Shown one piece after another: positions 16,283-23,581 of a stretch of 64,000 nucleotides of DNA. The position numbers were made by a program, and so were the translations under genes. How positions within the stretch are numbered: the stretch's first letter is position 1; each line of letters begins with the position of its first letter. The stretch is from Nocardia colli. Lineage in GTDB: Bacteria > Actinomycetota > Actinomycetes > Mycobacteriales > Mycobacteriaceae. The notes below the pieces were generated by a model, which saw only the letters and a program-made list of their open reading frames with translations, had not been told where the DNA came from and made no database searches. The stretch is from assembly GCF_008704205.1 (NCBI RefSeq), contig NZ_VXLC01000003.1, positions 248,001-312,000 on the forward strand, in the 5' to 3' direction.

Positions 16283-17179
16283 ATGAGCGCATCCGGCGTG
16301 ACCGCAGAGATCTTCCGACGGGATCTGCGTGAGTTCGCGCGTCTGGCCGAAACCCGTTACGACCCCGTGGTTGTCGACGCGGTGCTGGACGCGCTCGGCG
16401 AGCGGTGGGCCGACGCCTGGCTAGCCGTGCGCACGACGACGCATCCGGCGCCGGTCCGGCAGGTCAGCGCGCGGTTCATGAACCTGCCTGCGGCGGCGGA
16501 TCCGGTCGGTAAGTTGCGGGCGGCCGGATTGCTCGACTTCGTCGGGCACCCGATGGAGGAACTGCTGGCGCAGGTCTCGGCCGCCGTGCCGGTGGACTGG
16601 GGCATCGACGTCGCCGTCGACCGCGGCGTGCAGAAGATCTGGACCGCCTTCCCGGACCTGATCAGCGTGGACCGGATCGTGAGTTTCGCGGGCATGCCGG
16701 CCTCGGCGCGCGATCACGCCGAACGGCTGAGCCGGTGGGGTGGGGGCGAAATCGCCTTGATGGCGGTGGATTTCGTCAATCGAACGCTGAATCTGTACAC
16801 CCAGATCCTGGCGCCGGGGCAGCTCACCGCCACCGACATGGCCACGATCCTGCGCGAGCTCGATTTCGTCGCCGCCGACGAGGACGAGCTGGCCGCCGTG
16901 GGCTGGCCCTACACGGTGTACGCGACCTTCAACTGGACCACACCGAACGTGCAGCGGATCTGCTTCCCGGCCCGCTACACCGCGGAGACCTTTCCGGCGA
17001 TCGATCCGGTGCTGACCCGCTTCGTCGAAGGCGCGCCGTTCGCCGGGCCGGGGCCGCGCGGCTTCGCCTTCTATGCCGCCTACGGTCCGACCGAGCGGTA
17101 CTACAAAGTCCAAGTCGACTACACCTCGGCGGCGCGGCAAACGCTGCCGGGCGGTGTCGGTGTGCCGCAGTCGCGGTAG
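16283..17179 (+). CDS. ABBA-fold aromatic prenyltransferase (CloQ/NphB family)
   Basis: A 298-residue enzyme that should transfer a dimethylallyl or geranyl group onto an aromatic acceptor. Several segments match the CloQ/NphB family in order: G-H-P-M-E-E-L-L (NphB G-H-P-V-D-D-L-L), V-D-F-V-N-R-T-L-N-L-Y, V-Y-A-T-F-N-W-T with V-Q-R-I-C-F after it (NphB V-Y-P-T-L-N-W, D-R-L-C-F), and P-T-E-R-Y-Y-K-V near the C-terminus (NphB P-K-E-E-Y-Y-K-L). The length equals the family norm and there is no D-D-x-x-D motif, as expected. GAGGTGG 8 nt before ATG 16283 sets the start. No polyketide or aminocoumarin genes lie alongside; neighbours are a secreted hydrolase and a MerR regulator. Confidence 0.85.
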   Translation: MSASGVTAEIFRRDLREFARLAETRYDPVVVDAVLDALGERWADAWLAVRTTTHPAPVRQVSARFMNLPAAADPVGKLRAAGLLDFVGHPMEELLAQVSAAVPVDWGIDVAVDRGVQKIWTAFPDLISVDRIVSFAGMPASARDHAERLSRWGGGEIALMAVDFVNRTLNLYTQILAPGQLTATDMATILRELDFVAADEDELAAVGWPYTVYATFNWTTPNVQRICFPARYTAETFPAIDPVLTRFVEGAPFAGPGPRGFAFYAAYGPTERYYKVQVDYTSAARQTLPGGVGVPQSR

Positions 17180-17182
17180 CGG

Positions 17183-17917
17183 TCAGGCGCGGGACGGCGC
17201 GTCCACGAGTTTCTCCATCCGGCGGATGACATCGATCTGCGCAGGGTTGTACAGGTCCTCGAGGGCGGCGCTGATCGTCCGGCCGGCGAAGTGCGTGCCG
17301 CGGGGCGCGTCGGTGATCGGCGCCCGAAGCTGCGGGTGGTCGTCGAGCAGCGTCTGAAAGGCGGGTGCCAGCCGTTCGGCCAGCTCGCTGCGGGTCCGCT
17401 GATCGGCATCGGGCGGCAGCCGGTCCAGCTCGAGCACACCGGGGTGGGTGTAGTAGGCCTCCAGCGTCTCGGCGTACACCCGCAGCGTCGAGGGGCCGAG
17501 CACGCGCGCGAGCACGACGAGCAGCGCCCGGTCGGCGTCCGGGATATCGGCCGCCATGGTGGCCGCGGCCAGCTCCCGCGGCAGATCGGTCGGGGTCGGT
17601 GCGCGGAGAACCGATGCGAGTTCACTCCGAATCCGTTGTAGCCGCTCGATATTCGTGGCCATCTCGTCATCCAGCGCGCGCAACGCGTGTTCCGGATGCT
17701 CGTCCGCCGCACCCATCTCCGCGATCCGCGTCAGCGAAAACCCTAGATCCCGCAGCCGTTTGATCCGTAACAGCCGCACCAGGTGGGCAACCCCATAGCT
17801 CTTGTAGCCGTTGGACTTTCGTTCCGGCTCGTCGAGCAAACCCACGTCATGATAGTGCCGCACCGCCCGCAGGCTCGTCCCGGCGAGCTCGGCGACCTGA
17901 CGAGTGCTCCACGCCAT
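17183..17917 (-). CDS. MerR-family transcriptional regulator
   Basis: A 244-residue regulator. The N-terminal MerR helix-turn-helix (W-S-T-R-Q-V-A-E-L-A-G-T-S, then R-A-V-R-H-Y-H-D-V-G-L-L) is followed by the wing (Y-K-S-Y-G-V-A-H-L-V-R-L). The C-terminal about 150 residues form an effector domain like those of TipA-type drug sensors. GAGGAGG 5 nt before ATG 17917 sets the start over the longer frame from 17977. It converges with the prenyltransferase gene with a 3-bp gap and diverges from the membrane-protein gene at 18113. The shared 195-bp region holds a TTGACC-type box on the minus strand (about 17990) suitable for a MerR promoter. Confidence 0.88.
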   Translation of the reverse strand: MAWSTRQVAELAGTSLRAVRHYHDVGLLDEPERKSNGYKSYGVAHLVRLLRIKRLRDLGFSLTRIAEMGAADEHPEHALRALDDEMATNIERLQRIRSELASVLRAPTPTDLPRELAAATMAADIPDADRALLVVLARVLGPSTLRVYAETLEAYYTHPGVLELDRLPPDADQRTRSELAERLAPAFQTLLDDHPQLRAPITDAPRGTHFAGRTISAALEDLYNPAQIDVIRRMEKLVDAPSRA

Positions 17918-18112
17918 GACAGCCTCCTCTGGACTCGGATCCGCCGGCGCCTGCCGACACCCAACAGTCAAAACCATGCCGTCAGGTCAAGGTCAAACTC
18001 CCTGGTCATCCGGACCGGGCGAAATTCAGGGACGAGTTGGGGGATCATCCCGATGTCCGCCGACGTCCCTGTGGATCAGGATCGATCGATCAGCTGATTC
18101 GGGAGGGATCTG

Positions 18113-18610
18113 ATGTCGTCGGCCACTGATGAACACGTACAGACCACTCAGGCTCCGGGCAGGTGGACGAATGCGCTTCTGCTGCTGGCAGGTTCGGCCT
18201 CGATAGTATTCGCCATCGGTACCGCGCTCCAAGCCTTCGTGATCGTCAACCAGGACACCCTGACTCGCATGATGATCCTGGCCGACGCCGATCCTGTTGG
18301 CGCAGAAGGATTTCTGACCGCTTTCCGGCTGGTCGGCTGCGTCTGCCTGATCGGCAACGCGATCGGCATCCTAGCCCTCCGCCGCCGCCCATCGCCGTGG
18401 CTGTTCTGGCTGATGCTCGCCGTAAACGCCACCCAGGCAGTCGGTTTGAAGGCTGTCCCTGCGGAGATGTTCACCGCCGCCCGCGACGAATTCGGCTGGC
18501 CAGGCATGCTTCCATCACTCATCACCGACGGCGGTGCCGCCATACTGGCCATCATCCTGCTGGCCACCTACGCGGTAACCCACACCACATGGGGTCAAGT
18601 CCGGCGATGA
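18113..18610 (+). CDS. Four-helix membrane protein of unknown function
   Basis: A 165-residue protein with four predicted transmembrane helices (about residues 22-44, 72-88, 93-112 and 135-155). It resembles small unassigned actinobacterial membrane proteins. GGGAGG before the ATG supports the start. It is divergent from the MerR regulator, which makes it a candidate target. I do not recognise a named family. Confidence 0.72.
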   Translation: MSSATDEHVQTTQAPGRWTNALLLLAGSASIVFAIGTALQAFVIVNQDTLTRMMILADADPVGAEGFLTAFRLVGCVCLIGNAIGILALRRRPSPWLFWLMLAVNATQAVGLKAVPAEMFTAARDEFGWPGMLPSLITDGGAAILAIILLATYAVTHTTWGQVRR

Positions 18611-18838
18611 ACCCGCCGCGCGCACGCGATATGGCGTTCAGGTGACGCGCATCGCACCCGTCGCGCGAAGATCGGCGGTCGGATAAGGTGACCGTGGGCG
18701 CGGCCACGGGGGTTGATCGGGGTCGCTGAATATTCATTGTTGCCAGTTTCGGGCAGGGCATGCCCCGGGCCGGTTGGGGGAGATTCACCGAATCGCCGCA
18801 CGGACAGGTCGTTGGCTGGCGTACGAGGAGGTTTTTTC

Positions 18839-19219
18839 GTGCCATACGCGGTTGTGGGTCTGTTGACCCTTGCGTTGTGGATCTACTGTCTGATCGACAT
18901 CATCACCTGCCCTGACGTGGGAATTCGGCATCTGCCGAAGATGGGGTGGTTGATCGTCGTCATCCTGCTGCCGACCATCGGCGCCCTGCTCTGGCTGTTC
19001 GCGGGCCGCCCGCTGAACGAGACCGGCCCGCGCTCGACCACCAGCTATTCCGAATACGACCGCCCCGGTCGCTACGTCGCCCAGGACCCGGAGGCCGACG
19101 CGGCATTCCTGCGCGGACTGCGCGAGCGCGCCGAACAGCAGCGCGCCGAAGCCCGCCGCCAGGAAGCCGCTCGGCAAAGTGACCTGGATCGCAGGCGCGA
19201 ACAGGGCGAACAGCTCTAG
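18839..19219 (+). CDS. PLD nuclease N-terminal-like two-helix membrane protein
   Basis: A 126-residue membrane protein. Two helices (residues 1-20 and about 38-58) enclose the I-D-I-I-T-C-P-D and L-P-K-M-G-W-L-I-V-V-I-L-L-P pattern of the phospholipase D N-terminal domain family, which in bacilli and actinobacteria often stands alone. The cytoplasmic tail is rich in Glu, Arg and Gln and probably helical. GAGGAGG 7 nt before GTG 18839 is decisive against the longer frame from 18713. It converges with the MFS gene, and the two stops overlap by 4 bp. The 228-bp gap before it shows no other gene. Confidence 0.82.
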   Translation: MPYAVVGLLTLALWIYCLIDIITCPDVGIRHLPKMGWLIVVILLPTIGALLWLFAGRPLNETGPRSTTSYSEYDRPGRYVAQDPEADAAFLRGLRERAEQQRAEARRQEAARQSDLDRRREQGEQL

Positions 19220-20787
19220 TCAGGTTCCGCATCGCGCTCCCCGCCGACCTTCGCCCTGGCGACAGCGCCGGGAGTAGGCGCATCGCGGTGCGGCAACCAG
19301 ATCGCCGCGCTCACCGCGCCGAGTGCGGTGATCGCGGCGGCAGTGCACGCACCGGCGTGCATGCCGTCGGTGAACGCCAGTTCGGTGGTCCGGATCGCCT
19401 GCGCGGCAAGGGGATCGGGCAGCCGAGTCGCGATGCCCAGCGCGTTGATCACCGAGTCTTGTCCGTGCTCGATGAGCTGAGGCGAAATGCCGAGTGCACG
19501 CCACTGCTCCGCGAGGCGACCGCGAAAGATCGAGCTCAACACCGAACCCATCACCGCGACACCCAACGCCACACCGACCTCGCGCGTGGTGTCGTTGACC
19601 GCGGAACCGACCCCCGCCTTGTCCGGCGGCACCGTGCTGATCAGCGCGTCCGTTGCCGGCCCGGTGGTGAGTGCCAGACCGATCGCGACGATCGACATCG
19701 CCAGCACAACCGGACCGAAGTACGGCGCGTCGACCGATATCACGGTGGCGATGAGGAAGCCGCCGCACATACAGGCCAACCCCGAGGCCACCACGATCTT
19801 GTTCCCGATCCGCCGCGTCAGCACGAGCGCAACTGGCGAGAAGACCGCAACGCAGATCGCGAATGGCAACGTCGCCACCCCGGTGCGCACGGTGCCGTAG
19901 CCGCGCACGATCTGAAAGAAGAACATGATCATGAAGACCAGTCCGACCAGCCCGAAGAAGGCGGTGGCGATGGCACCGCTCGCCACGGCGAAGCGCGGAT
20001 TGCCGAAGAGCGAAACATCAAGCAGTGGTGTGGGATTGCGCCGTTCCCAGCCGTAGAAAACCGACAATAACGCGGCCGCGGCAACGAAGGCACCGACCGT
20101 CGTCCGACTGGTCCATCCGTGTCCCGGCGCCTCGATAATGGCCCAGACGAACAACGTCAGACCACCTGCGGCCGTCACCGCGCCGATCACGTCGAAGCGT
20201 CCGGGGCGCGGCGTCCGCCATTCCGGCACGACCATCATCGAGGCGACAATCGCTACGGCCGCGACCGGCACCGTGACCAGAAATACCGAGCCCCACCAGA
20301 AATGCGCGAGCAACAGCCCACCGGTCAGCGGCCCGAGCGCGATCGAAACCCCGGAAACCCCTGACCAGATCCCGATGGCCAGCGCCTTCTCGCCGCGATC
20401 GGTGAACACCGCCGCGATCACCGCCAATGTAGTCGGATAGATCAGCGCCGCCGCGACCCCCATCGCCGCCTGCCAGCCGATCAACGGTCCGATACTGGTA
20501 CAGGTCGAGGCTGCCGCCGACGACGCGGCAAAACCGGCCAGCCCGATCACCATCACCCGTCGGTGCCCGTATCGGTCCGCGAGGTAGCCACCGACCAAGA
20601 GCAGCCCCGCGAATGCGAGAACATAAGCGTCGACGACCCATTGCAATGCCGTCGTCGTGGCGCCGAGTTGAATACCGAGCTCTGGCAACGCGATGTTGAC
20701 GATGGTGTTGTCGATCCCGATCACCAGCACCGCCAGACACACCGTGGCCAGTATCAACCAACGCGAAGACCGTTCGAGTCCCACCAT
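19216..20787 (-). CDS. DHA2-family MFS drug exporter (14 transmembrane helices)
   Basis: A 523-residue major facilitator protein of the EmrB/QacA type. Motif D1-like D-N-T-I-V-N-I-A-L-P is in helix 1, A-L-Q-W-V-V-D-A-Y is in helix 2, and motif A is G-G-Y-L-A-D-R-Y-G-H-R-R. Helix 5 carries the antiporter motif C-like G-P-L-T-G-G. Fourteen hydrophobic segments fit proton-driven efflux of hydrophobic or cationic drugs. AGGTGG 6 nt before the ATG supports the start. It could export the NRPS product or a drug, but lies 14 kb away with no shared operon. Confidence 0.9.
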   Translation of the reverse strand: MVGLERSSRWLILATVCLAVLVIGIDNTIVNIALPELGIQLGATTTALQWVVDAYVLAFAGLLLVGGYLADRYGHRRVMVIGLAGFAASSAAASTCTSIGPLIGWQAAMGVAAALIYPTTLAVIAAVFTDRGEKALAIGIWSGVSGVSIALGPLTGGLLLAHFWWGSVFLVTVPVAAVAIVASMMVVPEWRTPRPGRFDVIGAVTAAGGLTLFVWAIIEAPGHGWTSRTTVGAFVAAAALLSVFYGWERRNPTPLLDVSLFGNPRFAVASGAIATAFFGLVGLVFMIMFFFQIVRGYGTVRTGVATLPFAICVAVFSPVALVLTRRIGNKIVVASGLACMCGGFLIATVISVDAPYFGPVVLAMSIVAIGLALTTGPATDALISTVPPDKAGVGSAVNDTTREVGVALGVAVMGSVLSSIFRGRLAEQWRALGISPQLIEHGQDSVINALGIATRLPDPLAAQAIRTTELAFTDGMHAGACTAAAITALGAVSAAIWLPHRDAPTPGAVARAKVGGERDAEPD

Positions 20788-20929
20788 CTGCGACCACCTG
20801 ATCGTCCGGTACGGATCGGTCCCCGGCCAGCTCGACCGGCTGGTCTCACGGAATCACAGCACTCATGTTATGCGCTATTTGCTGACTATTCGCCATTTCG
20901 GCGATCTAGTGCGGACTCGAATCGGGTGC

Positions 20930-21943
20930 CTATGCCGACGGCGGATTCCAGCGGCGCGCCAGCTCGTCGAGTCGATCGCGGATATGCCGAATTCGTTTGT
21001 CCGGTGCTGTTTTCGACGAGAACAGCGAGACCGACAGGGGATTCAATCGGGTCCGTGCGGGGTGTGGCACATCTGTGCGTTGCAGGATGCCGCCGAGTTC
21101 GGGTCCGTACCCGAGATCGACGACTATCTGGTCGGCTCGGTATTCGCTGCGGGCGACGACCGGTCGCACCGCCAGTGCCGCGATCTCGGGTAACAGTCGC
21201 AGCAGCAAGGCCGGTGCGAGACCGATGATCACCGTGGCCGCCGCGACCGTCGGGCAGGCGACGAGCACCCGGCTGAACACGGTCCAGCCGATCCCGAACA
21301 CCCGGGAACTGCGCTCGGGCATCCGCCGCGCGATCGCATCGCCGACCGTGACCAGACCCAGACCCGACAGCAAGGCCCGTTCGATCCACACCACGGGCAG
21401 GTTGTAATGCCGGAAAGTCAACTGCCAGAACGCAGCACGTCCCTGAACCCGTTGCGCGAGTTGATGCGCGAGCGCCGCCTCCAACTCCCGCGGGCTCAGC
21501 CGTTGCGACGACTCGGGCGGCGTGGTGATCATCCGGCGCGGCACCACGAACTGCCGATCGGCGCCCTGCACCCACAGCGTGTACGACGCCGCGGAAACCC
21601 CGCCCTTGTGCGCGACCTTCGCCCACGCGGAACTCAATTTGCCCTGCTCATCGGCCGTCGGCTGCCGCACCCGGAATACCCGCAGCAGCCAACGCCGCGG
21701 CGGGCTCCGGAAGCACACCACACTCCAGACAAAACACACCACAAACCACGCCGCAGGCAACGCACCGGGAGCGCCGACGCCGAGCGCGCGGCCGAGCCCA
21801 TAGAGCAACACCGTCATCGACGCCGCGGACGGTATCGCAGACAGCAGCAGCACAATCGATGCCCGCACGCGGTCGGCGATCGACCGCCGGGCAACTGCAG
21901 TTCCGCCTGGGTAATTCGCCTTGGCGATCACTTCGGAGGTCAT
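20930..21943 (-). CDS. Membrane M48-like protein with a degenerate zinc motif
   Basis: A 337-residue membrane protein (start ATG 21943; the longer frame begins at 21994). It has two N-terminal helices, a soluble stretch, then two more hydrophobic regions. The layout and the segment S-E-Y-R-A-D-Q-I-V-V-D-L-G-Y-G match the third zinc-ligand region of M48 peptidases, where consensus is E-Y-x-A-D. The expected H-E-x-x-H is replaced by A-H-Q-L-A-Q, so the catalytic Glu and second His are missing. It is either an inactive M48 homologue or has lost protease function. It is the third gene of a minus-strand unit with the genes at 22016 and 22512. Confidence 0.68.
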   Translation of the reverse strand: MTSEVIAKANYPGGTAVARRSIADRVRASIVLLLSAIPSAASMTVLLYGLGRALGVGAPGALPAAWFVVCFVWSVVCFRSPPRRWLLRVFRVRQPTADEQGKLSSAWAKVAHKGGVSAASYTLWVQGADRQFVVPRRMITTPPESSQRLSPRELEAALAHQLAQRVQGRAAFWQLTFRHYNLPVVWIERALLSGLGLVTVGDAIARRMPERSSRVFGIGWTVFSRVLVACPTVAAATVIIGLAPALLLRLLPEIAALAVRPVVARSEYRADQIVVDLGYGPELGGILQRTDVPHPARTRLNPLSVSLFSSKTAPDKRIRHIRDRLDELARRWNPPSA

Positions 21944-22015
21944 GCCCGACCGTACAGCGGATTCCGGCCACACCGTTAAACCACCGGTGATCAACCGGTG
22001 GCCGACGGCTGGCCA

Positions 22016-22486
22016 TCAGGAGCCGGGAATTGGCCCGTGACCAGGGCCGTCGACCGGTTGCCCTGATTCGCCGGTCTTCACATCGGAGGTGTTCGTCTCA
22101 TTCGGGGCCGGCGCGGCAGCAGTAGTGTCGTCGGTCCCGTAGCGCCTGCGCAGCAGATGGTGCGCGACCGCGAGGGCGACGGCCGCCACGACGACGAGGG
22201 CGGCGAGGAACGGATTGATGTCCTTCGAGAGGCTCTGCGCCGGATCGGACCGGAGCCGCCAGATACCAAGGGGCACAGCATAAGCCGCGGCAAGCGCGAC
22301 GGCGAAGCAACGCAGCGGGCGCAGCCGCGCATCCCGCAGCGTGCCGATCAGCGCGATCACCACCGGCACGACGGCCACCATCGCGAACTGTCCGATGATC
22401 AGGACCGGCACCGCCCACGCCGAGATGATGACGGACCGGGCGGCGGGATACCCATCGCGTTCGCGACGTGGTGTTGTGCTGAACAT
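22016..22486 (-). CDS. Hypothetical four-helix membrane protein
   Basis: A 156-residue protein with about three to four hydrophobic segments and a Pro/Gly/Thr-rich polar C-terminal tail. I do not recognise the family. GGAGGAC about 6 nt before ATG 22486 sets the start; the frame is open from 22546 but that would overlap the upstream gene. It starts 25 bp after the SnoaL-like gene and is likely cotranscribed with it. Confidence 0.7.
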   Translation of the reverse strand: MFSTTPRRERDGYPAARSVIISAWAVPVLIIGQFAMVAVVPVVIALIGTLRDARLRPLRCFAVALAAAYAVPLGIWRLRSDPAQSLSKDINPFLAALVVVAAVALAVAHHLLRRRYGTDDTTAAAPAPNETNTSDVKTGESGQPVDGPGHGPIPGS

Positions 22487-22511
22487 GTGCTTGTCCTCCG
22501 AGCCGAGCCGT

Positions 22512-22958
22512 CTAGAGCTGAACGCCGAGCGACCCGAGCAGCACATGGGTGTCCGAATTGACCCAGTACTCGACGATCAGATCCCGCTCGATGCGCAGAA
22601 TGTCCGTTCCGGTGAAGCGGATCGCGGTGCCCGCCGGGGCGGTCGCACCGGGGAACCCGCCGCCGTAGTTGCCGACGGCGATCCAGCGGAGCGCGAGCTG
22701 GTCCCGGTCGATGATGGGGCCGACCTGCACGGTGAACACCAGCTCGGTGAACGCGGCGCGGATCTGCGCGATCCAGTCGACCAGCCCGTCCGGCCCGCGG
22801 ACCGCGCTCCCGTCGGTGCCGTCCAGCATCGCGGCGTGCACGCCGAACTCCGGCGCGACGATATCGCTGACCGAGGAGTAGTCGCCGTTCCAGAGGGCCA
22901 ACCAGCCGTCTACGAGTTGCTGGGCGGTGCGGGCCGGGGCGGTGGTGTGCTGTTCCAT
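22512..22958 (-). CDS. SnoaL-like/NTF2-fold protein
   Basis: A 148-residue protein of the SnoaL-like polyketide cyclase or ester cyclase group. The opening (A-Q-Q-L-V-D-G-W-L-A-L-W-N-G-D), the central R-G-P-D-G-L-V-D-W-I and the later L-A-L-R-W-I-A-V-G with G-T-D-I-L-R-I typify this alpha+beta barrel. The fold serves in many small-molecule enzymes, so no reaction is assigned. AAAGG 6 nt before ATG 22958 supports the start. It is the first gene of a minus-strand unit with the two genes downstream. Confidence 0.8.
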   Translation of the reverse strand: MEQHTTAPARTAQQLVDGWLALWNGDYSSVSDIVAPEFGVHAAMLDGTDGSAVRGPDGLVDWIAQIRAAFTELVFTVQVGPIIDRDQLALRWIAVGNYGGGFPGATAPAGTAIRFTGTDILRIERDLIVEYWVNSDTHVLLGSLGVQL

Positions 22959-23096
22959 GACGAGCCTTTCGGATTGCGTTGTCGGAGAATCAGTTTCGAG
23001 AAGGACTTCGGGGCGGGCCGCTAGATTGAGGCAGCGATCGCGTTCCCATGCCAGTAAGTTTCGTGGCGACGGCGACCTGCTCGCGTCGGTAGTTCC

Positions 23097-23127
23097 TACC
23101 TATTACCTAGGGACCGCGCCTTACCTA
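23097..23127. promoter_or_regulatory. Triple TACCTA repeat upstream of the SnoaL-like gene
   Basis: TACCTA occurs at 23097, 23104 and 23122. The last two copies belong to a longer shared TTACCTAG. It lies about 140 bp before the SnoaL-like gene start on the minus strand, a plausible activator or repressor site. The surrounding 23000-23168 stretch shows no gene. Confidence 0.3.
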
Positions 23128-23167
23128 GAGCTGCGCCGCCGGTTCGCGCCTCGCCCAGGACCAGCCA

Positions 23168-23473
23168 TTGCGCACAGCGAGGTCGAATCATGTTGCGGCA
23201 GCGCTCGTTTGCGCATGCTCGCGCTGCCCGGCGGTTAGGCTCGACAGATCTCATGCCGTCGTCCGCCACCCCATGCACGCCGGAACACTGCTCTATCTGG
23301 GGGCGATGCCCGTCGCCCTCGGATCCTGGTGGGGTTTGGTCGTGTTCGCGGTCATTCTGCCGCTGTCCTTGGTGCAGCTGTTCTACGAGGAGAAACTCGT
23401 CCGCGCGAAGGTCCCCGACTACGCGGACTACGCCCAGAAGGTCGAGTACCGACTGCTGCCGCACATCTGGTGA
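23168..23473 (+). pseudogene. C-terminal remnant of an isoprenylcysteine carboxyl methyltransferase-like protein
   Basis: The last about 75 residues match the C-terminus of ICMT/PEMT-like membrane methyltransferases: V-V-R-H-P-M-H-A-G-T-L-L-Y-L-G, A-L-G-S-W-W-G-L, E-E-K-L-V-R-A, and D-Y-A-D-Y-A-Q-K-V-x-Y-R-L-L-P ending in I-W. The preceding about 27 residues do not look like the family, and the first helices are absent upstream in any frame I could see. The full family length is about 180-220 residues. It is probably a decayed gene, or a very short derivative. Confidence 0.7.
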
Positions 23474-23581
23474 CCAGGGCCGGGTGGCGTATCGGCGGCG
23501 TGCACGCCAAGATCGTCGGGTGAACCAGAGGTATCGCGCGCTTCGGTGGATGATCGCGCCGAGCGTTGAAGAGGCACGATC

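Noticed and set aside
16283..17179. Assigning the prenyltransferase to the NRPS cluster
   Set aside because: Eighteen kilobases and about fifteen unrelated genes separate them, with no shared regulator; kept only as a speculation.
17984..17997. GTCAA direct repeats before the MerR gene as a defined MerR operator
   Set aside because: MerR sites are inverted repeats with a 19-bp promoter spacer, and I could not build one convincingly here.
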